This document shows, piece after piece, positions 1 to 6,807 of a DNA stretch of 18,597 nucleotides. The notes under the pieces were generated by a model. That model worked only from the letters and a program-made list of their open reading frames with translations. It searched no databases and was not told where the DNA came from. A program made the translations under genes and the position numbers. This stretch comes from SVQP01 sp045594445 (lineage in GTDB: Bacteria; Bacillota; Clostridia; Oscillospirales; CAG-272). The stretch spans positions 1-18,597 of the forward strand of contig JAZNYL010000015.1 in assembly GCA_045594445.1 (NCBI GenBank), in the 5' to 3' direction. How positions within the stretch are numbered: the stretch's first letter is position 1; each line of letters opens with the position of its first letter.

Positions 1-344
1 AGATCGCTGCGATAAGTCGGGGGAATGACGGTACAGTTATCTGCCGTGACTCTACTGACCGTACAGCCGAGTGCGGAAAGAATTTTCATAATACCATCAT
101 TGTCAATACTTATTCCCAGCAGCGAACGGATACGCTGGAAGCGGCAGAGTATTTCCGGCTGCACTGGACGTTCTGCAAAAATATCTGTTGCCGGAGCGGC
201 AGGAGTACCGCCGGAAAGTTCACAGATAAGCTGAACTGCCCGCTCTGCTGCCAATACTGCACCATCGAAATCAACTCCGCGTTCAAAGCGGTAGCTTGAG
301 TCGCTGGATATGCCGAGCTCCCGGCTGGTGGCGCGGACATGCGG
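1..344 (-). CDS. pheT: Phenylalanyl-tRNA synthetase beta subunit (PheT), internal fragment broken at 344
   Basis: Reading the minus strand from 344 to the window edge gives about 114 uninterrupted codons. The frame begins with HVRATSRELGISSDSSYRFE and goes on through a B5-like segment (RIRSLLGISID, then KILSALGC, VIPPTYRSD). These are hallmarks of the B3/B4-to-B5 part of PheT, which charges tRNA-Phe together with PheS. The frame is closed by TAG at 345-347, immediately before the conserved stretch, and no start codon or ribosome site serves it. About 300 N-terminal residues are therefore missing; the C-terminal end lies outside the window. The 'SSDSSYRFERG' wording resembles PheT of Lentisphaerae/Verrucomicrobia-type bacteria, whereas clostridial PheT usually reads like 'ASSRFEKG' here. 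It may be a chimeric contig end, a transferred fragment or a pseudogene. The family call is strong; the cause of the break is open. Confidence 0.8.
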
Positions 345-359
345 CTACACAATCATATC

Positions 360-388
360 ATTATAACATAGATTTTCAAGATAATCAA
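360..388 (-). promoter_or_regulatory. Sigma-A promoter pointing into the pheT fragment
   Basis: On the minus strand TTGATT (383-388) is followed after 17 bp by TATAAT (360-365). Transcription would start near 353 and run into the broken pheT frame within about 10 bases, with no ribosome site in between. The gene this promoter originally served is not visible. Confidence 0.6.
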
Positions 389-461
389 TAGAAAATTTGC
401 CAAAATTCCGCCAAATTGGAAAACAAATGTGTAAACAATGATTGAATACCCTTCCCCGCAT

Positions 462-497
462 GCAAAAATGCCGGGCTGCGCTATGCGCAGCCCGGCG
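462..497 (-). terminator. Rho-independent terminator of citrate synthase
   Basis: A perfect 12-bp stem (470-481 with 485-496, loop TAT) lies 11 bases after the citrate synthase stop codon. On the minus strand it is followed by ATTTTTGCA. The AT-rich stretch from here to 347 contains only the promoter at 360-388; no gene is seen in it. Confidence 0.85.
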
Positions 498-507
498 TAC
501 TTAATGA

Positions 508-1881
508 TTATCTTTGATCCATGGGCACGTATTCCTTGCTCTTGGAGATGCAGCGGTACGCGGGACGGATGATCTTGTTGGCGGTGATGTACTCCTCCAT
601 TCTGTGTGCGCACCAGCCCGCGGCACGGGCGATGGCAAACAGAGGCGTATACATTTCCACGGGGATATCCAGCATGCGGTACACAAGGCCGGAATACATA
701 TCGAGATTGGCGCACATGGGACGATCCACGCCCTTGAATTCGCAGAAAATCTGCGGAGTCAGTCTTTCCACCTTTTCCAAAAGCTCAAAATCCTTGCCGT
801 AGCCCTTTTCATACGCCAGCTCCTTGGCATAGCGCTTCAGGATCACGGCTCTGGGGTCGGACAAGGTATAGACCGCGTGGCCCATGCCGTAGATCAAACC
901 TGACCGGTCGTACACCTCACCCTTGAGCGCCTTGACCAAGAAATCGGTCAACTGGCCGTCATCCCAAGGATCGGCCACGGTCTCCTTGATGCAATCGAAC
1001 ATGCCCTGCACCTTGATATTCGCGCCGCCGTGTCTGGGGCCCTTGAGCGCGCCGATGCCGCTTGCGATAGCAGAATACGTATCCGTGCCCGAGGAGGACA
1101 GCACGCGCGTTGCAAAGGTGGAGCAGTTACCGCCGCCGTGCTCAGCATGCACGACAAGCGATACGTCCAAAAGTCTTGCTTCTTTTTCGGTATAGGACGA
1201 GTCGGGACGCAGCACGCGCAAGAAATTTTCTGCGGTGGACAAGCCGTCCACGGGGTTATGAATATTCAGGCTCTCATCGTGGAACGCGCTGCGATAGATT
1301 GCATACGACTGGGCTGCAATCACGGGCAATCTTGCCGTGATCTCCATGCTCTGGCGCATCATATTATCAAGCGTCGTATCGTCGGGATTGGGATCGTAGG
1401 AATACAGCGACAGCACCGCAGTCGCCATCTTGTTCATGATCGAGGGGCTGGGCGCTTTGAGCAGAATATCCTCGGTAAAGCGCGGCGGCAGTCGGCGGTA
1501 TGCAGAAATGACGTCGTTGAACTCTGCAAGCTCATCGCCAGCAGGCAGGTGACCGAAGAACAAAAGGAAAATGCATTCCTCAAAGCCAAAGCGGCCATCG
1601 GCGGTGAAGTTGGTGATCAGATCGTTGACGTCAAAGCCGCGATAGCGCAGCACGCCCTCTGCAGCCTCCTTTTCGCCCTCGTTGACCACGTAGCCGTGCG
1701 CGTTACCGATCTTGGTAACACCGGCGGTGACACCCGTACCGTCCACTTCGCGCAAGCCACGCTTGACACGGTGGTTGTCAAAGGCTTCCTTGGGGATCTT
1801 ATATGCGCTTCTGGAGGTCTCCAAAAGGTCGTTCATTTCGTTCTGAATTCTGGATTCGTTGTCAGGATTGATATAGGGCAT
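508..1881 (-). CDS. gltA: Citrate synthase
   Basis: This enzyme condenses acetyl-CoA and oxaloacetate to citrate in the cytoplasm, the entry to the oxidative TCA branch and to glutamate synthesis. From the ATG at 1881 the protein has 457 residues, the length of the long clostridial citrate/2-methylcitrate synthases. The active-site set is visible: HAEHGGGNCSTF (residues about 245-256), ALKGPRHGGAN (about 278-288), GMGHAVY (about 332-338) and NLDMYSG with the catalytic Asp (about 392-398). A GTG nine bases upstream is in frame, but the Shine-Dalgarno GGAAAGGGG sits directly against it and is correctly spaced for the ATG, so the ATG is chosen. The gene has its own promoter and terminator, so it is monocistronic. 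No aconitase or isocitrate dehydrogenase gene adjoins it. A 2-methylcitrate activity cannot be excluded from sequence alone. Confidence 0.95.
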   Translation of the reverse strand: MPYINPDNESRIQNEMNDLLETSRSAYKIPKEAFDNHRVKRGLREVDGTGVTAGVTKIGNAHGYVVNEGEKEAAEGVLRYRGFDVNDLITNFTADGRFGFEECIFLLFFGHLPAGDELAEFNDVISAYRRLPPRFTEDILLKAPSPSIMNKMATAVLSLYSYDPNPDDTTLDNMMRQSMEITARLPVIAAQSYAIYRSAFHDESLNIHNPVDGLSTAENFLRVLRPDSSYTEKEARLLDVSLVVHAEHGGGNCSTFATRVLSSSGTDTYSAIASGIGALKGPRHGGANIKVQGMFDCIKETVADPWDDGQLTDFLVKALKGEVYDRSGLIYGMGHAVYTLSDPRAVILKRYAKELAYEKGYGKDFELLEKVERLTPQIFCEFKGVDRPMCANLDMYSGLVYRMLDIPVEMYTPLFAIARAAGWCAHRMEEYITANKIIRPAYRCISKSKEYVPMDQR

Positions 1882-1912
1882 CGAATACACCCCTTTCCGG
1901 TAATAAAAGAAT

Positions 1913-1946
1913 AAAGCAGGGATAGTATAGCATACTTCCCTGCTTT
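1913..1946. promoter_or_regulatory. Dyad (candidate operator) over the citrate synthase promoter
   Basis: Bases 1913-1928 and 1932-1946 are inverted repeats (AAAGCAGGGATAGTAT against AAAGCAGGGAAGTAT), pairing throughout except for one bulged T, around a 3-base centre. The dyad covers the -10 box and nearly all of the spacer and ends one base into the -35 box. Since the predicted transcript starts near its lower edge, most of the dyad is not transcribed, which fits a protein-binding site better than an RNA hairpin. The regulator is unknown. Confidence 0.55.
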
Positions 1947-1952
1947 TTGCAA
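1924..1952 (-). promoter_or_regulatory. Citrate synthase promoter
   Basis: TTGCAA (1947-1952), a 17-bp spacer and TATACT (1924-1929) on the minus strand predict a start near 1917 and a leader of about 36 bases. The remaining gene-free bases 1953-2049 are AT-rich and hold nothing else recognisable apart from a second copy of the TTTTGCAATA motif. Confidence 0.8.
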
Positions 1953-2049
1953 TAGGTTTTGCAATATTTTATTTGTAAACTTTCATATTTCGGTGCATTT
2001 ATGGATAAAGCATGTCGTTTTCTGCAAGTTATTTTTATTATAATGCAAA

Positions 2050-3234
2050 CTATTGACGATCCACCGTAGTTACGGCAAAGTAAGTTCCCTCCCAGGAAGC
2101 AAGTCCCGAGGCGACCTTCTGCTTGATTTCGGCATCGCTCAGCTTACACTCAAAGGGTGCTTCGATATCAAAGATCAGGTTGGTGTGCGAGGGACCCGAA
2201 ACCACGCGAAAATCGTGCATGGAAAGGCTTGCGTCAATGCCTGTAAGCAGGATAGCCGTGCGCTCACGCAGCGCGTTGACCGTCTCGTCGTTGGTCACGA
2301 TGGGGTCCATGTGAATGGTAGCGATGATGCCGAGCTCGTCATGCAGACGTTTTTCAATGTTATCAATAACGTCGTGCGTGTGGAACACGTCCGCGTTGCC
2401 GTCCACCTCCACGTGCAAGGACGCGATATGGTGACCGGGGCCGTAGCTGTGCACCATCATATCGTGAATGCCGAGTGCCTCGGGATATTCGCCCACAAGC
2501 GCCTTGATGCTCTGCACCACCTCATCGGCCGGTGCTTCGCCGAGAATGGAATTCTTGGTCTCACCCAGCACACGAATGCCCGCGATGATGATGAGCACCG
2601 AGATGGCTATACCAACCGCGCTATCCAGCCAAGGCAGGCCGAGATATGCAGCCGCGATCTGCGCTACCAGAACGCCAAGCGTTGCGCCTGCGTCCGAAAT
2701 GCAGTCGGTTGCGGTGGCACGCATAACCGAGGAATCGATCTTTTTGGCGATTCTTTTGTTAAAGAAGAACATCCACAGCTTGACCGCGATAGAGACGCCG
2801 AGCACGACGTAGGTAAGCACGGTCGCACTTGCGACCTCGGAGGGCTCGGTGCTTTGCAAAAGCGCGATCAGGGTTTCAAGCGAGTCACGGAACAGCGTCC
2901 AACCGACCAGAATGATGATAACCGAGACCAGCAGCGAGGCCACGTATTCAATTCTTGCGTGTCCGAAGGGATGCTCGCGGTCGGCAGGCTTGGCCGCCAT
3001 GCGGAAGCTAATCAGCGAGACCAGCGAAGAGCCTGCGTCGGAAAGGTTATTCATACCGTCGGCCATAATGGAAATCGCGCCAAACAGCGCGCCCACGGCA
3101 ATTTTGCCTGCTGCAACGAGTAAATTGAGCACGATGCAGACGATACTAACCATAGTACCGTAAGCCGAGCGCACGCGCACGTCACCCACGGCATCGGGAT
3201 TTTTGATAAAAAGCTTTGTCAGTAGAGTAGTCAA
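2050..3234 (-). CDS. Cation diffusion facilitator (CDF) transporter, probably manganese type
   Basis: CDF proteins are inner-membrane antiporters that export divalent metals in exchange for protons. The 394-residue protein has hydrophobic segments near 27-57, 98-113, 137-157, 181-198 and 205-222, followed by a soluble metal-sensing domain with the HMMVHSYGPGH-like region (about 257-268). HPFGHARIEY (88-97) is a CDF signature. The transport site reads N62-x3-D66 in helix 2 and D177-x3-D181 in helix 5. This ND-DD quartet is known from the Mn exporters MntE/MneP, while zinc members carry HD-DD or DD-HD; substrate is therefore inferred as Mn(II). There is about 80-100 residues of extra C-terminal sequence beyond the core. 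The start is TTG at 3234, six bases after a perfect GGAGG (3241-3245); no ATG is available nearby. No convincing promoter was found in the leader, which abuts a repeat element, and no clear terminator follows. Confidence 0.9.
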   Translation of the reverse strand: MTTLLTKLFIKNPDAVGDVRVRSAYGTMVSIVCIVLNLLVAAGKIAVGALFGAISIMADGMNNLSDAGSSLVSLISFRMAAKPADREHPFGHARIEYVASLLVSVIIILVGWTLFRDSLETLIALLQSTEPSEVASATVLTYVVLGVSIAVKLWMFFFNKRIAKKIDSSVMRATATDCISDAGATLGVLVAQIAAAYLGLPWLDSAVGIAISVLIIIAGIRVLGETKNSILGEAPADEVVQSIKALVGEYPEALGIHDMMVHSYGPGHHIASLHVEVDGNADVFHTHDVIDNIEKRLHDELGIIATIHMDPIVTNDETVNALRERTAILLTGIDASLSMHDFRVVSGPSHTNLIFDIEAPFECKLSDAEIKQKVASGLASWEGTYFAVTTVDRQ

Positions 3235-3263
3235 GAGATGCCTCCAAATTTATGATAAGTAAA

Positions 3264-3601
3264 ACAGGATGAAAGTTTTTGCGTCGCTTTTTTCAAAAAA
3301 GCGACCGGGGTTCGGGGCGGCGCCCCGAAATACGCCGTTCTTTAATTTGCGGAGCAAATATGTGCTTCTTTCTTGCGGCTACATAGCCAAGAAAAAGTAC
3401 GGAAAAAATTAGTTCAATGTAAAAAATAATCGGTTGTTGGAATGTTACGTGAGCAAACCGTTTCCGTTCTTTTTGAGCAAAGAGGCCCAAAAAGAACCAA
3501 AAAGGCCGTTAAAGAAGTTTCGCCTCTGCGGAGGCGACGAGGGCTTCGCGCCCTCGACCCGCGCGAGCCTTTGAAAAGGCTCGATCCAAACTTCATCCTG
3601 T
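3264..3601. repeat. Hairpin-repeat locus 1: two divergent units with inverted ends
   Basis: This gene-free stretch between yifB and the CDF gene is bounded by inverted ends (ACAGGATGAAAGTTT at 3264-3278; AAACTTCATCCTGT at 3588-3601). A minus-oriented unit (3264-3420) contains hairpins at 3283-3305 (GTCGC stem with T6/A6) and 3311-3329 (TTCGGGGC/GCCCCGAA), then the core CTTGGCTATGTAGCCGCAAG read on the minus strand. A plus-oriented unit (about 3451-3601) contains GTTCTTTTTG/CAAAAAGAAC (3466-3475/3488-3497), CGCCTC-TGCG-GAGGCG (3521-3536), CGAGGGC/GCCCTCG (3538-3556) and CGAGCCTTT-GA-AAAGGCTCG (3564-3583). The same modules recur at 11078-11475 and 16281-16414. Small reading frames inside are not credible genes. 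Confidence 0.85.
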
Positions 3602-3623
3602 GAAAGTGATCCGTATGGCAGCG

Positions 3624-5165
3624 TTATGCGCCCCAGTATTTTTTATCCAGGCTGCGCAGCTGGATGGCTTCCGCGATATGGACGTCGCGGATGATCTCGC
3701 TTGCGTCCAGGTCCGCAATCGTGCGCGCCACGCGCATGACTCTGTCGTATCCTCTTGCCGAAAGTCCCATGGAATCATACGCCATGCGCAAAAGCTGCCC
3801 CGCACCCTCGTCGGTCTTGCAATACTTGCGAATACCCGCAGCATCCAGCTGCGCGTTGCACGTGATCTTATCATCCCCCATGCGCGCTCTGGCAAATGCT
3901 CTTGCCGCAATCACTCGCTCGCGCACGGTGGCAGAGGTCTCAGCCGCCTCGTTGCTTGCCGAAATCTCATCGTAAGAAAGCGACGGAAGCTCGATCTGAA
4001 TATCCATTCTGTCAAGCATGGGGCCACTGATGCGCGAAATATATCGCTGCACCTCGCCTTCCCTGCACGTGCAAGGTCTTGTGGGGTGCCCGAAATAACC
4101 GCAGCGGCAGGGATTCATGGCTCCCACCAGCATAAACGAGCACGGGAAGGTCACGCGGCCGCTGGCACGCGAAATGGTCACGCGGCGATCCTCCAGAGGC
4201 TGACGCAGCGCATCGGTGACCTGCTTGGGAAATTCGGGAAACTCATCCAAAAACAGCACGCCGTGGTTAGCCAGGGAGACCTCACCCGGGCGCGGATTTG
4301 CTCCGCCGCCCACCAGCGCAACTGCAGACATGGTGTGGTGTGGTGCGCGGAAGGGTCTTGTTGAGAGCAGCGACGTACCGTCGGGCAGCGTGCCCGTCAC
4401 CGAGTGCACCTTGGTCGTTTCAATTGCCTCATCAAAGGTCAGAGGCGGCAGGATCGTGGCAAGTCTTTTGGCAAGCATGCTCTTGCCCGTACCGGGAGGA
4501 CCGATCAACAGAATATTATGCCCACCTGCCGCCGCGATCTCCATGGCGCGCTTGGCAAGCGCTTGTCCCTTGACGTCCGAAAAATCAATGCCGTAATCCA
4601 CGCTCGCATCGCAAAGTGCAGCGTCATCCGGCTTGGTGGGCTGCATCAGCTTGGTACCGTTGAGGTGATCGATAAACTCGCGCATATTGCTTACACCATA
4701 CACCGTAATACCGTGCACGGCAGCCGCCTCGCGGGCATTCTGCACGGGCACGAAAAACTCGGTAAAGCCCGCGTCTCTGGCAGCAACACACATACTCAGC
4801 ACGCCGCGCACGGCTCTCCATGCACCCGAGAGCGAAAGCTCGCCCACGATGCACTTATTTCTCATGTCAGTCTCGCGATTGATCACACCCGCGCAGCGCA
4901 AAATACCTGTCAGAATGGCCACGTCAAATTGCGAGCCCTCCTTTTTGCGGTCGGCAGGCGCAAGATTGACCATATACGACATGCCCGGAAAGCGATATCC
5001 GCTGTTTTCACACGCGGTGCGCACGCGCTCCTTAGCCTCCTTGACCGCAAGGTCAGGCAAGCCTACCAGCTCAAAATACGGCATCTTGGGTTGACCGTCC
5101 GCCTCTACCGTTACGATAAAGCCGTCAATCCCGTAAAGCCCTGCGCTAAAGATTTCAGATAACAT
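3624..5165 (-). CDS. yifB: YifB/ComM family Mg-chelatase-like AAA+ ATPase
   Basis: The protein has 513 residues, the normal family length. Its N-terminal ChlI-type domain (about 1-170, with FELVGLPDLAVKEAKERVR at 31-49 and NLAPADRKKEGSQFD at 67-81) precedes a AAA+ domain with Walker A GPPGTGKS (222-229), Walker B VLFLDEFPEF (303-312), a cysteine cluster CRCGYFGHPTRPCTC (353-367), an arginine-finger region GPMLDRMD (381-388) and a C-terminal lid with GLSARGYDR (467-475). In naturally transformable bacteria ComM is a helicase that helps branch migration of incoming DNA; in Clostridia the role is untested. The ATG at 5165 follows GGAGG by six bases. It is divergent from malQ with its own promoter. 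Hairpin-repeat locus 1 begins 22 bases after the stop codon. Confidence 0.93.
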   Translation of the reverse strand: MLSEIFSAGLYGIDGFIVTVEADGQPKMPYFELVGLPDLAVKEAKERVRTACENSGYRFPGMSYMVNLAPADRKKEGSQFDVAILTGILRCAGVINRETDMRNKCIVGELSLSGAWRAVRGVLSMCVAARDAGFTEFFVPVQNAREAAAVHGITVYGVSNMREFIDHLNGTKLMQPTKPDDAALCDASVDYGIDFSDVKGQALAKRAMEIAAAGGHNILLIGPPGTGKSMLAKRLATILPPLTFDEAIETTKVHSVTGTLPDGTSLLSTRPFRAPHHTMSAVALVGGGANPRPGEVSLANHGVLFLDEFPEFPKQVTDALRQPLEDRRVTISRASGRVTFPCSFMLVGAMNPCRCGYFGHPTRPCTCREGEVQRYISRISGPMLDRMDIQIELPSLSYDEISASNEAAETSATVRERVIAARAFARARMGDDKITCNAQLDAAGIRKYCKTDEGAGQLLRMAYDSMGLSARGYDRVMRVARTIADLDASEIIRDVHIAEAIQLRSLDKKYWGA

Positions 5166-5195
5166 GTCGCTCCTCCGCTCTTCTTCATTATGATT

Positions 5196-5224
5196 AGTGT
5201 ATCACTATTTTTTGAAAAAGTCAA
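5196..5224 (-). promoter_or_regulatory. yifB promoter
   Basis: On the minus strand TTGACT (5219-5224), a 17-bp spacer and TACACT (5196-5201) give a leader of about 23 bases before the yifB start. Its -35 box lies only seven bases from the malQ -35 box. Confidence 0.7.
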
Positions 5225-5231
5225 TATTTGC

Positions 5232-5260
5232 TTTACAAAACGCTTGACGTGTGCTATAAT
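5232..5260 (+). promoter_or_regulatory. malQ promoter
   Basis: TTTACA (5232-5237), a 17-bp spacer and a consensus TATAAT (5255-5260) predict a start near 5267. This excludes the upstream in-frame ATG at 5190 as the malQ start. Confidence 0.8.
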
Positions 5261-5288
5261 ATGTAAGAATAACGTAATGGAGGTTTTT

Positions 5289-6755
5289 ATGAAAAAAGCC
5301 GGTATTCTTCTCCCGCTTTCCTCGCTCCCCTCGCCTTATGGCATTGGCACTTTGGGCAAGGAGGCATTCAGATTTATTGATTTTCTCAAGGAGAGCAATC
5401 AGGTCATCTGGCAGCTGCTCCCCATTCATCAGACAAGCTACGGCGATTCTCCCTATCAGTCGCCCTCCGCTTTTGCGGGCAACCCCTACTTTATCGACCT
5501 CGACACGCTGATCGAGGAAGGGCTCCTGTCCAAAAAGGACGTCAAGGATCAGCCGCCCACCACCGAATACGTAGACTACGCTCACGTGTACTACGTGCGT
5601 TATCCCCTTTTGCGCCGCGCTTTTGCACGCTTTGATCCCAAGAATTATCCCGATTACGACGCGTTCTGCGAGCAGAATGCCTTCTGGCTGGACGATTACG
5701 CAGCCTTTATGACCATCAAGGGCACCTACGATTTCCAAGGCCGCAGCTCCTGGGCTTTGGCTGATCGCCGCAAGGATACGCTGCCTGCAGATAAGGTCAT
5801 TGATCAAAACGAATGCAACTTCTGGAAGTTCTTGCAGTACGAATTCTTTACTCAATGGGAACGCGTGCATGCTTATGCCAAGTCGCAAGGAATTGCTCTT
5901 GTGGGTGACATGCCCATCTACGTGGCAGACGACAGCGCAGACGTTTGGGCCAACCCCACCATGTTCTGTCTCAACGCCAAGGGTATGACCAAAACGGTTG
6001 CGGGTGTCCCTCCGGACTACTTCTCTGCTACCGGTCAGCTGTGGGGCAATCCCCTTTACGACTGGAAAGCCATGAAGGAGGACAACTTCAACTGGTGGTA
6101 CGAGCGTCTTCGCGTGGCGTTCTCGCTGTTTGACATCGTGCGTATCGACCACTTCCGCGGCTTCTGCAACTACTGGTCGATTCCCGCAGGCGAGGAGACC
6201 GCCATCAACGGCAAATGGAAGAACGGCCCCGGTGCCGCTATGTTTGCCGAACTGGAAAAGAGATTTGGCGGTAAGATGCCGCTGATCGCGGAGGATCTGG
6301 GCGACTTGGACGCCAAGGTTTACACCATGCTGAAAAAGGTGGGCTACCCCGGCATGAAGGTGCTGCAGTTTGCATTTGACGGCGAGGACAGCGAATACCT
6401 GCCCAAGAACTACACCGAAAACTGCGTGGTCTACACCGGCACGCACGACAACCGCACCACACTTGGCTGGCTGAACGATCGAAACTACGATCAGCGCGTA
6501 CGCTTTGAGCGCAACGTGCCCATCTACAAGGGTGCCAAGGATCTGGACCGCCTGGTGCGCTTTGCTATGGACAGCTGCGCCGACTACTGCATCATTCCCA
6601 TGCAGGATTACCTCGGCCTTGACGACGTGGCGCGCATCAATACCCCCGGTACGTTGGGCGACAACTGGAAATGGAGACTTGCTAAGAATTACGACAAGGC
6701 ATCCGTCAAAAACCACATCCGCAAGCTGACCGAGGCAAGCGGCAGAAACCAATAA
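5289..6755 (+). CDS. malQ: 4-alpha-glucanotransferase (amylomaltase)
   Basis: MalQ transfers maltosyl and longer glucan units between maltodextrins, releasing glucose, in cytoplasmic maltose/glycogen metabolism. The 488-residue protein is full length for GH77. It opens with AGILLPLSSLPSPYGIG (4-20) and shows YGDSPYQSPSAFAGNPYFID (51-70), the nucleophile in VRIDHFRGF (Asp287), the acid/base Glu335 in LIAEDLGDL and the stabilising Asp387 in GTHDNRTTLGW. The ATG at 5289 follows GGAGG (5279-5283) by five bases; an in-frame ATG at 5190 lies upstream of the predicted promoter and is rejected. The gene is alone on its strand, divergent from yifB and convergent with a solute-binding lipoprotein. No phosphorylase or permease gene adjoins it. 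Confidence 0.96.
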   Translation: MKKAGILLPLSSLPSPYGIGTLGKEAFRFIDFLKESNQVIWQLLPIHQTSYGDSPYQSPSAFAGNPYFIDLDTLIEEGLLSKKDVKDQPPTTEYVDYAHVYYVRYPLLRRAFARFDPKNYPDYDAFCEQNAFWLDDYAAFMTIKGTYDFQGRSSWALADRRKDTLPADKVIDQNECNFWKFLQYEFFTQWERVHAYAKSQGIALVGDMPIYVADDSADVWANPTMFCLNAKGMTKTVAGVPPDYFSATGQLWGNPLYDWKAMKEDNFNWWYERLRVAFSLFDIVRIDHFRGFCNYWSIPAGEETAINGKWKNGPGAAMFAELEKRFGGKMPLIAEDLGDLDAKVYTMLKKVGYPGMKVLQFAFDGEDSEYLPKNYTENCVVYTGTHDNRTTLGWLNDRNYDQRVRFERNVPIYKGAKDLDRLVRFAMDSCADYCIIPMQDYLGLDDVARINTPGTLGDNWKWRLAKNYDKASVKNHIRKLTEASGRNQ

Positions 6756-6761
6756 TCAAAC

Positions 6762-6789
6762 AAGGGCTGAGTCGATTGACTCAGCCCTT
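6762..6789. terminator. Shared convergent terminator of malQ and the lipoprotein gene
   Basis: A perfect 11-bp stem, AAGGGCTGAGT (6762-6772) with ACTCAGCCCTT (6779-6789), sits in the 52 bases between the two converging stop codons. T-containing tracts follow on both strands, though neither is a long U run. Confidence 0.75.
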
Positions 6790-6807
6790 AATTGATGCTG
6801 TTTTGAA

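Noticed and set aside
1913..1950. Hairpin followed by TTTTT on the plus strand, read as a terminator
   Set aside because: No plus-strand gene lies upstream, and the dyad coincides with the gltA promoter boxes, so an operator is more likely.
2053..3123. Plus-strand open frame (356 codons) opposite the CDF gene
   Set aside because: It has no membrane segments or family motifs and lies wholly antisense to a clear transporter gene.
3293..3910. Small open frames in the yifB-CDF gap and the yifB 3' end
   Set aside because: Those in the gap are formed by hairpin-repeat modules and those further up are antisense or out of frame with yifB; none has a ribosome site.
5205..6752. Minus-strand open frame (515 codons) opposite malQ
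   Set aside because: malQ has all GH77 catalytic residues and a good promoter and ribosome site; the antisense frame has no recognisable motif or start signal.
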